Part shown: positions 47,852-56,937 of the stretch, piece by piece
How positions within the stretch are numbered: position 1 is the stretch's first letter
How the letters are laid out: each line of letters begins with the position of its first letter
Origin: Solirubrobacterales bacterium
GTDB lineage: Bacteria > Actinomycetota > Thermoleophilia > Solirubrobacterales > Solirubrobacteraceae
Assembly (NCBI GenBank): GCA_003133565.1
Contig: PKYB01000042.1
Coordinates: 10,053 to 74,052, forward strand
Direction: 5' to 3'
Length of the DNA stretch: 64,000 nt
Program-made: the position numbers and the translations under genes
The notes under the pieces: generated by a model
Told to the model about the DNA's origin: nothing
The model's database searches: none
The model's input: only the letters and a program-made list of their open reading frames with translations

Positions 47852-48820
47852 TCAGCGCGCGGCTTGCGCGAGCACGGTGTCGATCGTCGCCATGATCGAG
47901 ATGCTCTCGTCGAGCGGCATCAGCGGGCTCTCTAGCAGCCCTTCGCTCAGGCAGCGCGCGACTTCGTCAGCCTGGTGGCGCAGGCCGTTCCCCGCGTGCG
48001 GCTCGTCGTATCGGGTGCTCTCCCCGCTGCGGCTCACGAGGGTGAACGTCGTCGGCCGGTAGAACTCGCCGTCGATCTCGATCCGGGCCTCGGTGCCGGC
48101 GATCGCGCCGCGGGTCGGGGTCTTGGCGAGCGAGCAGCAATTGAGCAGAGCCTGGGCGCCCGAGGCATAGCTGAAGAGCATCGAGGTCTGACCGTCGACG
48201 CCCGTGAACGCCGCTGTCGAGGCGCTGATGATGTGTTCCGGCGGCCCGAGCACCATCGAAGCGAACGACACCGGGTAGACCCCGAGATCGAGCAGCGCGC
48301 CGCCCCCGAGCTCGGGCGCGAAGATCCGATGCGCCGGGTCTGGCGCAAACCACTGGCCGTGGTCGGCGCTGAAGCTGACCATCTCGCCGAGCGCCCCCTC
48401 GGCGAGCAGGCGCCGGATCTCGATGACGTGCGGCAGGAATCGCGTCCACATCGCTTCCATCAAGAACAGGCCCTCGGCCCGGGCCAGCGCCACGAGATCA
48501 CGGGCCTCCTGGGCGTCCATCGTGAACGGCTTCTCGACGAGCACCGGTTTGCCGGCGGTCAGCGCCAGCCGCACATTGGGGTGGTGGAACGGGTGCGGCG
48601 TCGCGACGTAGACGGCGTCGACCTCGGGGTCGGCGACCAGGTCCTCATAGCTTCCGTGGCGGTTGGGGATCGCGAACCGGTCGCCAAAGGCGTTGGCTGA
48701 TTCGGCGCTGCGAGACCCGACCGCCACGATCCGACCCGAGTCGGTCAGCGTCAGATCCTCGGCCAGCGCCACCGCGATCCCACCGGTGCCGATGAACCCC
48801 CAGCGCAGCGGCTCGCTCAA
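47852..48820 (-). CDS. Gfo/Idh/MocA family oxidoreductase
   Basis: LRWGFIGTGGIAVALAEDL, VDAVYVATPHPFHHPNVRLALTAGKPVLVEKPFTMDAQEARDLVALA, GGGALLDLGVYPVSFASM. TTG start at 48820 within the longer ORF. Confidence 0.92.
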   Translation of the reverse strand: MSEPLRWGFIGTGGIAVALAEDLTLTDSGRIVAVGSRSAESANAFGDRFAIPNRHGSYEDLVADPEVDAVYVATPHPFHHPNVRLALTAGKPVLVEKPFTMDAQEARDLVALARAEGLFLMEAMWTRFLPHVIEIRRLLAEGALGEMVSFSADHGQWFAPDPAHRIFAPELGGGALLDLGVYPVSFASMVLGPPEHIISASTAAFTGVDGQTSMLFSYASGAQALLNCCSLAKTPTRGAIAGTEARIEIDGEFYRPTTFTLVSRSGESTRYDEPHAGNGLRHQADEVARCLSEGLLESPLMPLDESISIMATIDTVLAQAAR

Positions 48821-49024
48821 GCGATCACCCGTCCGCGTTTGCGTTGTGAGGAGGCGGGTTGCACGGCCCGCAATATATAGCGCCGGTCTCGCCGGGCCCG
48901 GCGCGGCGCCTCCCGCTGTCGGCGCTGGCACGTTTTGCGCCGCTGGCGCTAGGTTTTCTCGCGCGATGCGAAGCGTTCGAGTCAGCGCGCCGGTCACGGG
49001 CGCGGGCCGCTGGAGCGGACCGCT

Positions 49025-49957
49025 GTGAGCGACGCGGATCGTCTTGCGGCCCATTTGGCCGACCGCTACAGCGTTGAGATCGCCGGTCTCGAGGCTCTCG
49101 ACATCGGCGTCTTTCGCGTCGATCGCAGCGACGGCCCGAGCTGGGTCGCGCGCGTCTTCCCGCCGAGCCGCCCGTTGGCGGACGTCGAGGGCGACGCCGC
49201 GATCTTGCGCGCCTTGGAGCGGGCCGGGTTTCCGGCCGAGCGCTGCGCGCACAACGAACCGGTATCAACCTTCGCGGGAGGGGCAGTGCTCGTCAGCGAA
49301 TTCATCGAGTCCGCGCCACCGCTTCGCCCCGGGCGCTCGGCTGCGATCCTCGGCGCTCTGCTCGGACGGCTGCACACTCACGCCGGCGACGGGTTGCGTG
49401 CGGGTGGGGCCTGGCACCACCTGTCGTTCGTCGGCGGGCCACGCGAAGAGATCGCAGCGGCGCGCGAGCTGCTCGAGGATGCGCAGTCGCGCGTCGGCCT
49501 CCGCGACCTGGCGCTCTATCACCGTCTCTGCGACGCCGTCGAGCGGACGGACGACTGCCACGATCTCTCGCACTCCTTCGTGCACCCGGACTTCGTACTC
49601 GCCAACGCCATCCCGACCGCCGAGGACCGCCTGGTGATCGTCGACTGGGCCGGATCCGGCCGGGGACCTCGCCTGTGGTCGATCGGCTTTCTGTTGTGGT
49701 CTGCGGGGGCCAGGAGTCCGAAGCTCGTCGAGCTCGTCGCCTCGCGCTACCGCAGGCATATCGCGCTCGAAGACGATGAGCTGGAACGGCTCGCTGGCGC
49801 GATCCGTGCCCGGCCGTTGATGCTCGAATGCTGGTCCTTCTGCGTTGGCCGCCGGGCGCTCGCGGATGCCGTGGTAGTGGCAGACAACGCGAGTGAGCTC
49901 GCCGAGCGCATCGCTTCGCAGGCCCGCCGCGTATTTGCGCAGCGCAGCGAGGACTGA
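49025..49957 (+). CDS. aminoglycoside phosphotransferase-fold (APH) kinase-like protein
   Basis: LSHSFVHPDFVLANAIPTAEDRLVIVDWAGSGRGPRLWSIGFLLW: APH catalytic/DFG-like region. Confidence 0.75.
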   Translation: MSDADRLAAHLADRYSVEIAGLEALDIGVFRVDRSDGPSWVARVFPPSRPLADVEGDAAILRALERAGFPAERCAHNEPVSTFAGGAVLVSEFIESAPPLRPGRSAAILGALLGRLHTHAGDGLRAGGAWHHLSFVGGPREEIAAARELLEDAQSRVGLRDLALYHRLCDAVERTDDCHDLSHSFVHPDFVLANAIPTAEDRLVIVDWAGSGRGPRLWSIGFLLWSAGARSPKLVELVASRYRRHIALEDDELERLAGAIRARPLMLECWSFCVGRRALADAVVVADNASELAERIASQARRVFAQRSED

Positions 49958-50052
49958 GCGGCGCGTGCGCGAGGGTCCGTGTTGTTCAAACCGGCCATGG
50001 TGAGACCCGCCGTGCCCCTCCTTTCAGGCTCGGCTTGGGCTAGCCTAGGTCC

Positions 50053-50673
50053 ATGGCGACGGACACTTCTCGTGAGGCCGCTTGGAGCCTCGTCTGCGAA
50101 TGGACCGAGTCCGATTCGCTGCGCCGCCACATGCTCGCCGTCGAAGCCGCGATGCGGGCCTACGCCCTGAGGTTCGGTGGCGACGTCGAGCTTTGGGGTC
50201 TGGCCGGGCTGCTCCACGACCTCGACTACGAGCGCTATCCGGACCTCGCAGACGGCCATCCGCGCTACGCGATGCGCGAGCTGTCAGAGCGCGGCTACCC
50301 GGAGGAGCTGGTGCGAGCAGTGGCCTCGCACGCCGACTACCTCGAGGTCCCGCGCGAGAGCGCGATGGAGACGACGCTGTATGCCGTCGACGAGCTCTCG
50401 GGGTTCATCCTGGCGTGCGCCTACGTGCGCCCCGAAGGCTTGCATGGGATGACCGCGAAATCGGTCAAGAAGAAGCTCAAGCAGCCGAGCTTTGCCGCGG
50501 CTGTTGGACGCGAGGAGCTGCGCGACGGTGCCGCCGAGCTCGGCGTCGACTTTGACGAGCACCTCGAGTTCGTGATCGCCGCGCTGGCAGCGCGCAGCGA
50601 CGAGCTGATCCCAAAGTCGCCCTCAAACGCAGAATCGCGCGCGACTGAGGACGGTCGCACTTCTTCGCCTTGA
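50053..50673 (+). CDS. HD-domain phosphohydrolase
   Basis: HMLAVEAAMRAYALRFGGDVELWGLAGLLHDLDYERYPDLADGHPRYAM...VASHADYL. Confidence 0.88.
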   Translation: MATDTSREAAWSLVCEWTESDSLRRHMLAVEAAMRAYALRFGGDVELWGLAGLLHDLDYERYPDLADGHPRYAMRELSERGYPEELVRAVASHADYLEVPRESAMETTLYAVDELSGFILACAYVRPEGLHGMTAKSVKKKLKQPSFAAAVGREELRDGAAELGVDFDEHLEFVIAALAARSDELIPKSPSNAESRATEDGRTSSP

Positions 50674-50725
50674 GCTGCCGGTTGCGGTACGTTTGCGGCT
50701 CGAACTCCTGCCGCCCTCGAGAGCC

Positions 50726-51187
50726 ATGCCGCCCAGAGCCAGCCGCAAGCGGGTCCTTGCATCCACCGCGCTGACATCACTGCTGCTGCTGGTCGCGGCT
50801 TGCACTGCCGCCGCCTCGGCCCCGACAGTGGTCCTCGGCTCGAGCGCTTATGCCGGTCGCAACGGCGCCGGGTGGGGCACGCCACACCCGTCGGAGATCT
50901 TCAACGGTGGCGATCCGAGTGGTCTCGTGACGCATATCCACTGGAGCGGCTGGGGTGGAGCGAGCGCCAGCGGACACGGCCTGAACGCGATCTTCAGGCC
51001 GAACGGCGGCTACTACGACAAGCTCGTAACGATCGATCTGCGCGCCTACGACAAGGGCCGATGCACGTCCCACGGCCCGCTCGCCTACCGGCGACTCTCC
51101 GTCCGCGAACCCTCTCGACCGGGCGGGCCAGTCGGGCCGTGGCAGGCCTGGAGTGGGTCAAAGTCGTTGTGTAGCTTCGGCTTCTGA
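50726..51187 (+). CDS. small secreted/lipoprotein-like hypothetical protein
   Basis: Signal/lipobox (LASTALTSLLLLVAACTA) followed by a Gly/Trp-rich domain (HIHWSGWGGASASGHGLNAI). Confidence 0.6.
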   Translation: MPPRASRKRVLASTALTSLLLLVAACTAAASAPTVVLGSSAYAGRNGAGWGTPHPSEIFNGGDPSGLVTHIHWSGWGGASASGHGLNAIFRPNGGYYDKLVTIDLRAYDKGRCTSHGPLAYRRLSVREPSRPGGPVGPWQAWSGSKSLCSFGF

Positions 51188-51325
51188 GGCCAAGGGGACA
51201 TCGGCCCCCAAACTCGAGGTCTACGGTCGTAGAGTACGTCGCGACTCGGAGTCCCTGATTAGCGGCCGCCGGTGTGCCGCGCGGACGGTCTGACTCAGCG
51301 ATACCACGCTAGGAAGGAAGCAGGC

Positions 51326-51796
51326 ATGGGCGAAGCGACACCCGACGGGACCAAGGAGCATGCGGGAGCGGCGGAAGCGATCACCCAGTCACCACTCGAT
51401 CAGTTCCTCGCCGCTGTCGACAAGCTCGATGTGGATGCTGCTGTGGCACCGATGACGTCGGATTGTCGACTGCTGACGACCGACGGCCGCCGGGCCGAAG
51501 GGATCGCTGCGGTCCGCGATCTGCTTGCGGAAGAGGTCGCGATGTGGCGATCGGCGACCCACCGAATCACAGCTCAGTGGCATCAAGACGATGTCTGGAT
51601 CGCCGAGGTTGACGCGAGTTACGAGCTCGAGGATTGGCTGGAACTCAAAGACCTGCCGCGAGTATTTGTGGTGCGGGTTGCGCCCGACGGCATTACCGAT
51701 TTGCGCGTATACGGGGCGCACGAGCGCGCTCTGGCCGACCACGACAGGGGCGACCATCGGCTGCACATCGGCGGACGCTGGATGCCCTCGCTCTGA
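51326..51796 (+). CDS. SnoaL/NTF2-like protein
   Basis: LDQFLAAVDKLDVDAAVAPMTSDCRLLTTDGRRAEGIAAVRDLL...HRITAQWHQDDVWIAEVDASYEL. Confidence 0.75.
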   Translation: MGEATPDGTKEHAGAAEAITQSPLDQFLAAVDKLDVDAAVAPMTSDCRLLTTDGRRAEGIAAVRDLLAEEVAMWRSATHRITAQWHQDDVWIAEVDASYELEDWLELKDLPRVFVVRVAPDGITDLRVYGAHERALADHDRGDHRLHIGGRWMPSL

Positions 51797-51835
51797 AGCT
51801 CGCCGAAAGCCGGCGTCACCCCTCATACTGGGCGC

Positions 51836-52265
51836 GTGAGCCAGGCACGGGCCGACATCCAAACCGGAGCTGTGGGTCGATCACGGACCTGCAGCCGTAG
51901 CGTTCTACGAGCAGGCGTTCGGCGCTGCGGTCGAGCATCGCGTTGATGGGCCTGGAGATCGCGACATCGTGGCTCAGCTGTCGGTCGCCGGTGCCCGCGT
52001 CTGGGTGTCGAGCGCATCGGAGCAGATGGGTCGGTTCAGCCCCGACGCGATCGGAGGAGCGACGGGACGAGTGCTGCTCGTCGTCGAGGACCCCGAGTCG
52101 CTGATGCGCGTCGCGGTCGCCGCAGGTGCAAGGCAGACGAGTCCCGTCGGCAGCGAACATGGATGGCTTCTCGGCCGGCTCGTCGATCCGTCAGGCCACG
52201 AGTGGGAGCTCGGACGACCGCTCGGCGCGTGGCCACCAGGGTCCGGAGCGCGAGACGGGCAGTAG
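51836..52265 (+). pseudogene. VOC/glyoxalase-family protein with apparent 1-bp frameshift near 51860
   Basis: GTG-initiated VSQARADI in one frame joins (removing one c of atccaaa) to KPELWVDHGPAAVAFYEQAFGAAVEHRVDGPGDRDIVAQLSVAGARVWVSS...VDPSGHEWELGRPL in the next; an in-frame TGA precedes the latter frame. Confidence 0.75.
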
Positions 52266-52268
52266 AGG

Positions 52269-53138
52269 TCAGCCTGGCGGACCGCCGATCGCGGGCGGCG
52301 TGACGCCGAAAGTGATGCGGTAGTCGCAGCCACCGGCGCAGGTGAACACGCTCGTGGCGTTGTCGCCCGACCACGAGTAGGCGTAGGGCTCGGCGCGCTT
52401 GAAGACTCGCGCATAGTCGATCGGCCACGTTGTAGCCGGCGAGCAGCCCTGGGCGTAGGGGCCCCTGCAGCAATAGCGATCGGTGCCAAACCGTGCGCAC
52501 GGTGAGATGCAGCCGACGAGCTGGCCGCCGCGGCGAACGCGCAGTGCAGCGGGGCACTTGACGGTGGAGGTGCAGCCGTGGCCCTGCTCACAGCCGTTGG
52601 CGGAAATCCGGTTCTTCGTCAGGCCGTGACTAATCCTGATGTACATCGGCAAGTTGGAGCCATCGACCATCGACACGTCGTAGAAGTCGAGATGGTCGTA
52701 GGAGTCCATGTCGTACTCGGCCAGCGTGGCGGGAATCTGGCCCCAGCCCTGGCACTGGTAGAGCCCGCCACAATCGCCGGTCACGCAGCTGCCGTGGCCA
52801 GCGGCGTCGAAGTGACAGCCGGTTCGACCCCACAGACGCGCGTTCCAGGTATCGGAAACGGTGAGCGAGAGCGACTTACCCGGCGGGAGCGTCCAGCCGG
52901 TCGTGCCGGAGACCGAGCCCGGCCACGCGGCGGGCCAGATCGTCTCCCGAGTCCGGTTGACGAGCGTAAGCGTGCGGTCGCTGGCGGTCGCCGACCTCGG
53001 CGCGGCTCCGTGCGCAGCGACGGCGCTCGCCGCGGTGGCGGTCCCGGTCAGCGTCGGGAGGCTGTCGGCGAACAGCTGCGGCGACAGCCCAGCAGCCAGC
53101 AGCACGACCAGAAGGACGGTACGCCAAGTCCGCGCCAC
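52269..53138 (-). CDS. secreted thaumatin-like protein (GH64/TLP fold family)
   Basis: Signal peptide; LTLVNRTRETIWPAAWPG, ARLWGRTGCHFDAAGHGSCVTGDCGGLYQCQGWGQIPATLAEYDMDSYDHLDFYDVSMVDGSNLPM, CSPATTWPIDYARVFKRAEPYAYSWSGDNATSVFTCAGGCDYRITF, with multiple cysteines. Confidence 0.9.
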   Translation of the reverse strand: MARTWRTVLLVVLLAAGLSPQLFADSLPTLTGTATAASAVAAHGAAPRSATASDRTLTLVNRTRETIWPAAWPGSVSGTTGWTLPPGKSLSLTVSDTWNARLWGRTGCHFDAAGHGSCVTGDCGGLYQCQGWGQIPATLAEYDMDSYDHLDFYDVSMVDGSNLPMYIRISHGLTKNRISANGCEQGHGCTSTVKCPAALRVRRGGQLVGCISPCARFGTDRYCCRGPYAQGCSPATTWPIDYARVFKRAEPYAYSWSGDNATSVFTCAGGCDYRITFGVTPPAIGGPPG

Positions 53139-53531
53139 ATACGAACCCTACGAGACGAGCTCTCGCTTGGGTTGATACAGCGCTCCAACGATCTCGTCTC
53201 GGGTCTCCCGGACCTGGCGATTATTGGTAGCGCAGGCGGACGTGGCGGCGTGCTGGATCGGCTTGCCAGAACTCGACTTCGTCGGGGATCAGGTGAGCCA
53301 AACGCGAAACAGCACTGTCGGATCATCAGGTACGTGATCGGTGTCGAACATCGGGATGTCGATGTCGAACACCCGAAGCGCGCGAAGCCTAAGACGCAGC
53401 TCGTCGTCTTGGTCAGTCACGTCACCAGCATGCCACCCGCCGCTCGAGGATCGCTCGTCGGCTGAGCGGCCACGCCAGAAGGGTCGTCGGCTCCTGCTCT
53501 GTCGTCCGAAGTAGCTGCTCCACCGCGGCCT

Positions 53532-53640
53532 AAGATGGGGAGCGACGAAGCCCAATCTGGGGGGTCTTCCCGTTGTGCGCGCGCGAGTGAGCGCGTAACT
53601 TGGCGGCATGCAAAGTCGTCACTCGTCCAGGGGGAGCGAG
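53532..53640 (+). promoter_or_regulatory. duplicated upstream element, copy 1 (aagatggggag ... ccaatctgggg..tcttcccg ... gcatg ... SD)
   Basis: Blocks match 59154-59263 at identical relative offsets (0, 20, 33, 74 nt); start codon at offset 109 versus 110. Confidence 0.75.
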
Positions 53641-53939
53641 ATGTTCAAGTCGATCAAGCGGCTAAGCGGCTGCTGATTGTGGCGATGGTGATCCTCACGG
53701 CCACCGCACCGCCCGCTGCCTACTCCCTTATGCCCGCGGCGTCAGCCGGAGGACTTTCGACCGGCGGCCAGGCGCAGCCGTCGATCGTCTCTTGGGTTCC
53801 CCGTGCGACGGCGTCCTCGCCCCAGCGGTTCCAGTGGAGTGATGCGGGCGTCGGCGCGCTAGGGACTCTGGCGGTTGTTGGGATTGGCTCGGGCGTCGCC
53901 GTTGTGGTCCGCCGCCGGGCGCAACCGATCGGGGGCTGA
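53641..53939 (+). CDS. small secreted/membrane 'FQW-DAG' protein, copy 1 (frame junction near the start unresolved)
   Basis: RLLIVAMVILTATAPPAAYSLMPAASAGG...FQWSDAGVGALGTLAVVGIGSGVAVVVRRRAQPIGG. The SD-linked ATG at 53641 is in a different frame (MFKSIKRLSGC stop) from the 53535-53939 ORF. Confidence 0.6.
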
Positions 53940-53942
53940 GCG

Positions 53943-56663
53943 GTGTCTTCGCAAGATCGCCGGCCCGGGTCGAGCACTGGGTCGCGGCCGGCGCTTGCGC
54001 TCGTGAAGTCGTCAGAGGATCATGCGGGTGTGCGCGCACCGGGGCGTGCGCTTGACGTTGACGCAGTGGAGCTGCTCGAGCGTGAGCAGCAGCTCGCGGC
54101 GCTGGCCGCCGCGTTGGGTGATGTGGCGGAGCATCGCACCGGGATGGTGGTGCTGGTGCACGGCGAGGCGGGCATCGGCAAGACGGCGCTGTTGCGCCGG
54201 TTTTGCGCCCAAGCCGAGGGGTCGGTACGTGTGTTGTGGGCGACGTGCGATCCGCTTTTTACGCCGCGGCCGCTCGGACCGCTGCTCGATATCGCCCGCT
54301 CGACCGACGGTGAGCTGCGGGAGCAGGTCGAGGGCGGAGGCCAGCCATACGAGGTGACACACGCCCTGGTCGACGAGCTCGATCGGCGATCGCCGTCGGT
54401 GGTGGTGGTTGAGGACCTGCACTGGGCAGATGAGGCGACGTTGGATGTGCTGCGCCTGTGCGCGCGGCGGATCTACGCGGTACCGGCGCTGCTGATCGCC
54501 ACCTATCGCGACGACAGCCTGGCGGCGTCCCACCCGCTGCGGGTGATACTCGGCGAGCTACCCAGTGCCTTGTGCGAGCGTCAGGAGCTCTCGCGCTTGT
54601 CGCACACCGCCGTGGCGACCTTGGCACAGAGCTCGACGCTGGATGCTGGAGAGCTGTACGAGCGGACGGGTGGAAACCCGTTCTATGTGACCGAGGTGTT
54701 GGCGGCCGGTGGCGGGCTAATCCCGCCGACGGTCCGAGACGCGGTGCTCGCGCGGTCTGCGGCGCTGAGCGGCGCGGCGCGCGACGTGCTCGAGGCGGTC
54801 GCGATCGTCCCGCAGCGCACGGAGGTGTGGCTGCTCGAGGCGCTGGTACAGCGGGCGCTGGATGGTCTGGACGAGTGCCTTGAGTCGGGGATCTTGCGCG
54901 GCGAGGCCGACGGGGTCGCGTTCCGGCACGAGCTGGCGCGACTGGCGATCGAGGAATCGCTCACGCCGCACCGGGCCGTCGTGCTGCACCGCCGGGCGCT
55001 CGTGGCGCTCGCTCAGCCGGCGATCGGCCGCCCGGACCTTGCCCGGCTCGCCCACCACGCCGAGGCGGCCGGCGACACCGATGCCGTGCTCGGCTACTCG
55101 CCTCTCGCCGCCGAGCATGCGGCCGCGGTCGGTGCGCATCGCGAAGCGCTAAACCAGTATGGGCGTGCGCTTCGGTTCGCGGCGGGACTCGCGCCCGAGC
55201 GTCGCGCGGACTTGCTGGAGCGGCTCGCCGATGAGGGCTTTCTGACGGACATGCGCGCGGAGGGGCTTGCGGCGCTCGACGAGGCGCTCGCGATCCATCG
55301 CGACTCCGGCGAGCGCCTCCGGGCGGGGGATGTCCTGCGGCTCCGCGCGCGGATGAAAAGCGACATGGGACGGACGGCAGAAGCGCGGGTCGACGTGCGC
55401 GAGGCCACCGAAATCCTCGAACGGCTCCCGCCGGGAATCGAGTTGGCACGCACCTACGCGGAGGTGTCCTGCCTCACGCTGCAGGCCGACGACGCCGAAC
55501 AGACGATCGCGTGGGGCCAGAAGGCAATCGCGCTCGCAGATCGGCTCGGCGACACCGACGCGCTCGCCCACGCGCTCAACACGATCGGCACGGTTGAGCT
55601 GAGCCGCGGCGACATGGGTGGAAAGGAGAAGCTCGAGCGAAGCCTCGAGCTCGCGCGCAGTGCCGGCGAGCTCCGATACGTTGCAATGGCGTACATCAAC
55701 CTATGCGCCGCGCTATCCCAGCTCGGCCGGTATCTAGAGATGGCGCGCTACGCGGACGAGGGGATCAAGTACTGCGAGGAACACGGCCTCGAGGCGTGGA
55801 CGAAATGGCTGCTCGCGGCGAAGACCGAGCTCCAGCTTGCCCTCGGCTTGTGGGACCGGGCCGCCGAGGCCGCGACCTCGATCCTCGATACCCCGACGAG
55901 CACGATGGCGGCGGTCCACGGCGCTCTGCTCGTGCGGGCGCTGGTCCGAGCGCGACGCGGGGATCCCGACCACCGCGATCCCCTCGATCGGGCCCAGGAG
56001 ATGGCTCGCACGGTCGGTGATCTCCAGTGGCTCGCTCCCGTAGCGGCCGCGTACGCTGAGTGCGCATGGCTCGAGGGCCGCCCGCAGGAGATCGAGGCGG
56101 TGACCCAGGCCGCGTTTGAGCTCGCACAGGAGCAAAGCGCGCCAAGCTTCGTCGGCGAGCTTGGCCTCTGGCGCTCGCGCGCTGGGTTACTCGACGAGCC
56201 GCCGGTGGACGCCGGGGAGCCGTACTCCTACGAAATCGCCGGCGACTGGGCCCGCGCGGCGAGCTACTGGCGCGAAAACGGCTGCCGCTACGAAGCGGCA
56301 CTCGCACTCGCAGCCTCGCGCGACGGCAAGGCACTGCGCCAGGCGCTGGCCGAGCTCCAAGTGCTCGGCGCCCGGCCCGCAGCAGCGATCGTGGCCGGCC
56401 GGCTCCGTGAGCTAGGCGAGCGCGGTCTTCCGAGAGGCCCGCGTCCCAAGACCCGCGCGAACCCGGCCGGCCTCACCGCCCGCGAACTCGAAGTCCTCCA
56501 GCTACTCACCGAGGGGCTGCGCAACGCACAGATCGCCGGACGGTTAGTGCTCTCGGAAAAGACCGTCGACCACCATGTCTCAGCGATCCTGCGCAAGCTC
56601 AACGTGCGCTCCCGCGGCGAAGCAGCCGCCACGGCCACGCGCCTCGGACTCCGCGGTCCGTAG
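53943..56663 (+). CDS. large LuxR-family (LAL-type) ATPase transcriptional regulator, copy 1
   Basis: Walker A VLVHGEAGIGKTALLRRF, Walker B SVVVVEDLHWADEATLDVL, TPR-like middle, C-terminal LuxR HTH LTARELEVLQLLTEGLRNAQIAGRLVLSEKTVDHHVSAILRKLNVRSR. Confidence 0.95.
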   Translation: MSSQDRRPGSSTGSRPALALVKSSEDHAGVRAPGRALDVDAVELLEREQQLAALAAALGDVAEHRTGMVVLVHGEAGIGKTALLRRFCAQAEGSVRVLWATCDPLFTPRPLGPLLDIARSTDGELREQVEGGGQPYEVTHALVDELDRRSPSVVVVEDLHWADEATLDVLRLCARRIYAVPALLIATYRDDSLAASHPLRVILGELPSALCERQELSRLSHTAVATLAQSSTLDAGELYERTGGNPFYVTEVLAAGGGLIPPTVRDAVLARSAALSGAARDVLEAVAIVPQRTEVWLLEALVQRALDGLDECLESGILRGEADGVAFRHELARLAIEESLTPHRAVVLHRRALVALAQPAIGRPDLARLAHHAEAAGDTDAVLGYSPLAAEHAAAVGAHREALNQYGRALRFAAGLAPERRADLLERLADEGFLTDMRAEGLAALDEALAIHRDSGERLRAGDVLRLRARMKSDMGRTAEARVDVREATEILERLPPGIELARTYAEVSCLTLQADDAEQTIAWGQKAIALADRLGDTDALAHALNTIGTVELSRGDMGGKEKLERSLELARSAGELRYVAMAYINLCAALSQLGRYLEMARYADEGIKYCEEHGLEAWTKWLLAAKTELQLALGLWDRAAEAATSILDTPTSTMAAVHGALLVRALVRARRGDPDHRDPLDRAQEMARTVGDLQWLAPVAAAYAECAWLEGRPQEIEAVTQAAFELAQEQSAPSFVGELGLWRSRAGLLDEPPVDAGEPYSYEIAGDWARAASYWRENGCRYEAALALAASRDGKALRQALAELQVLGARPAAAIVAGRLRELGERGLPRGPRPKTRANPAGLTARELEVLQLLTEGLRNAQIAGRLVLSEKTVDHHVSAILRKLNVRSRGEAAATATRLGLRGP

Positions 56664-56937
56664 GATCCCGGCGGGCGACGTCCACGGCAGTGGTTCTGGA
56701 CAAGGACGGCGCCAGACGCCGATGGTCGCGCGATCACTCCGCCACGGACGCACTGATCGCCCGCCCGCGGCGTGGGGCAACCGTAATCGCGTGCCTGCGA
56801 GCGTCTCGTCACCGGCTCGAGCGGCTACCGCCGTGGACGCGTTGCGGAGCCTTCGGAAGTCGCCCTCCCGCTACTGCAATCGCCAGCAGCGCTGTTGAGC
56901 GGCAGCGAGAGCTCTAGGCAGCGCTTAGAGTGCTTGC

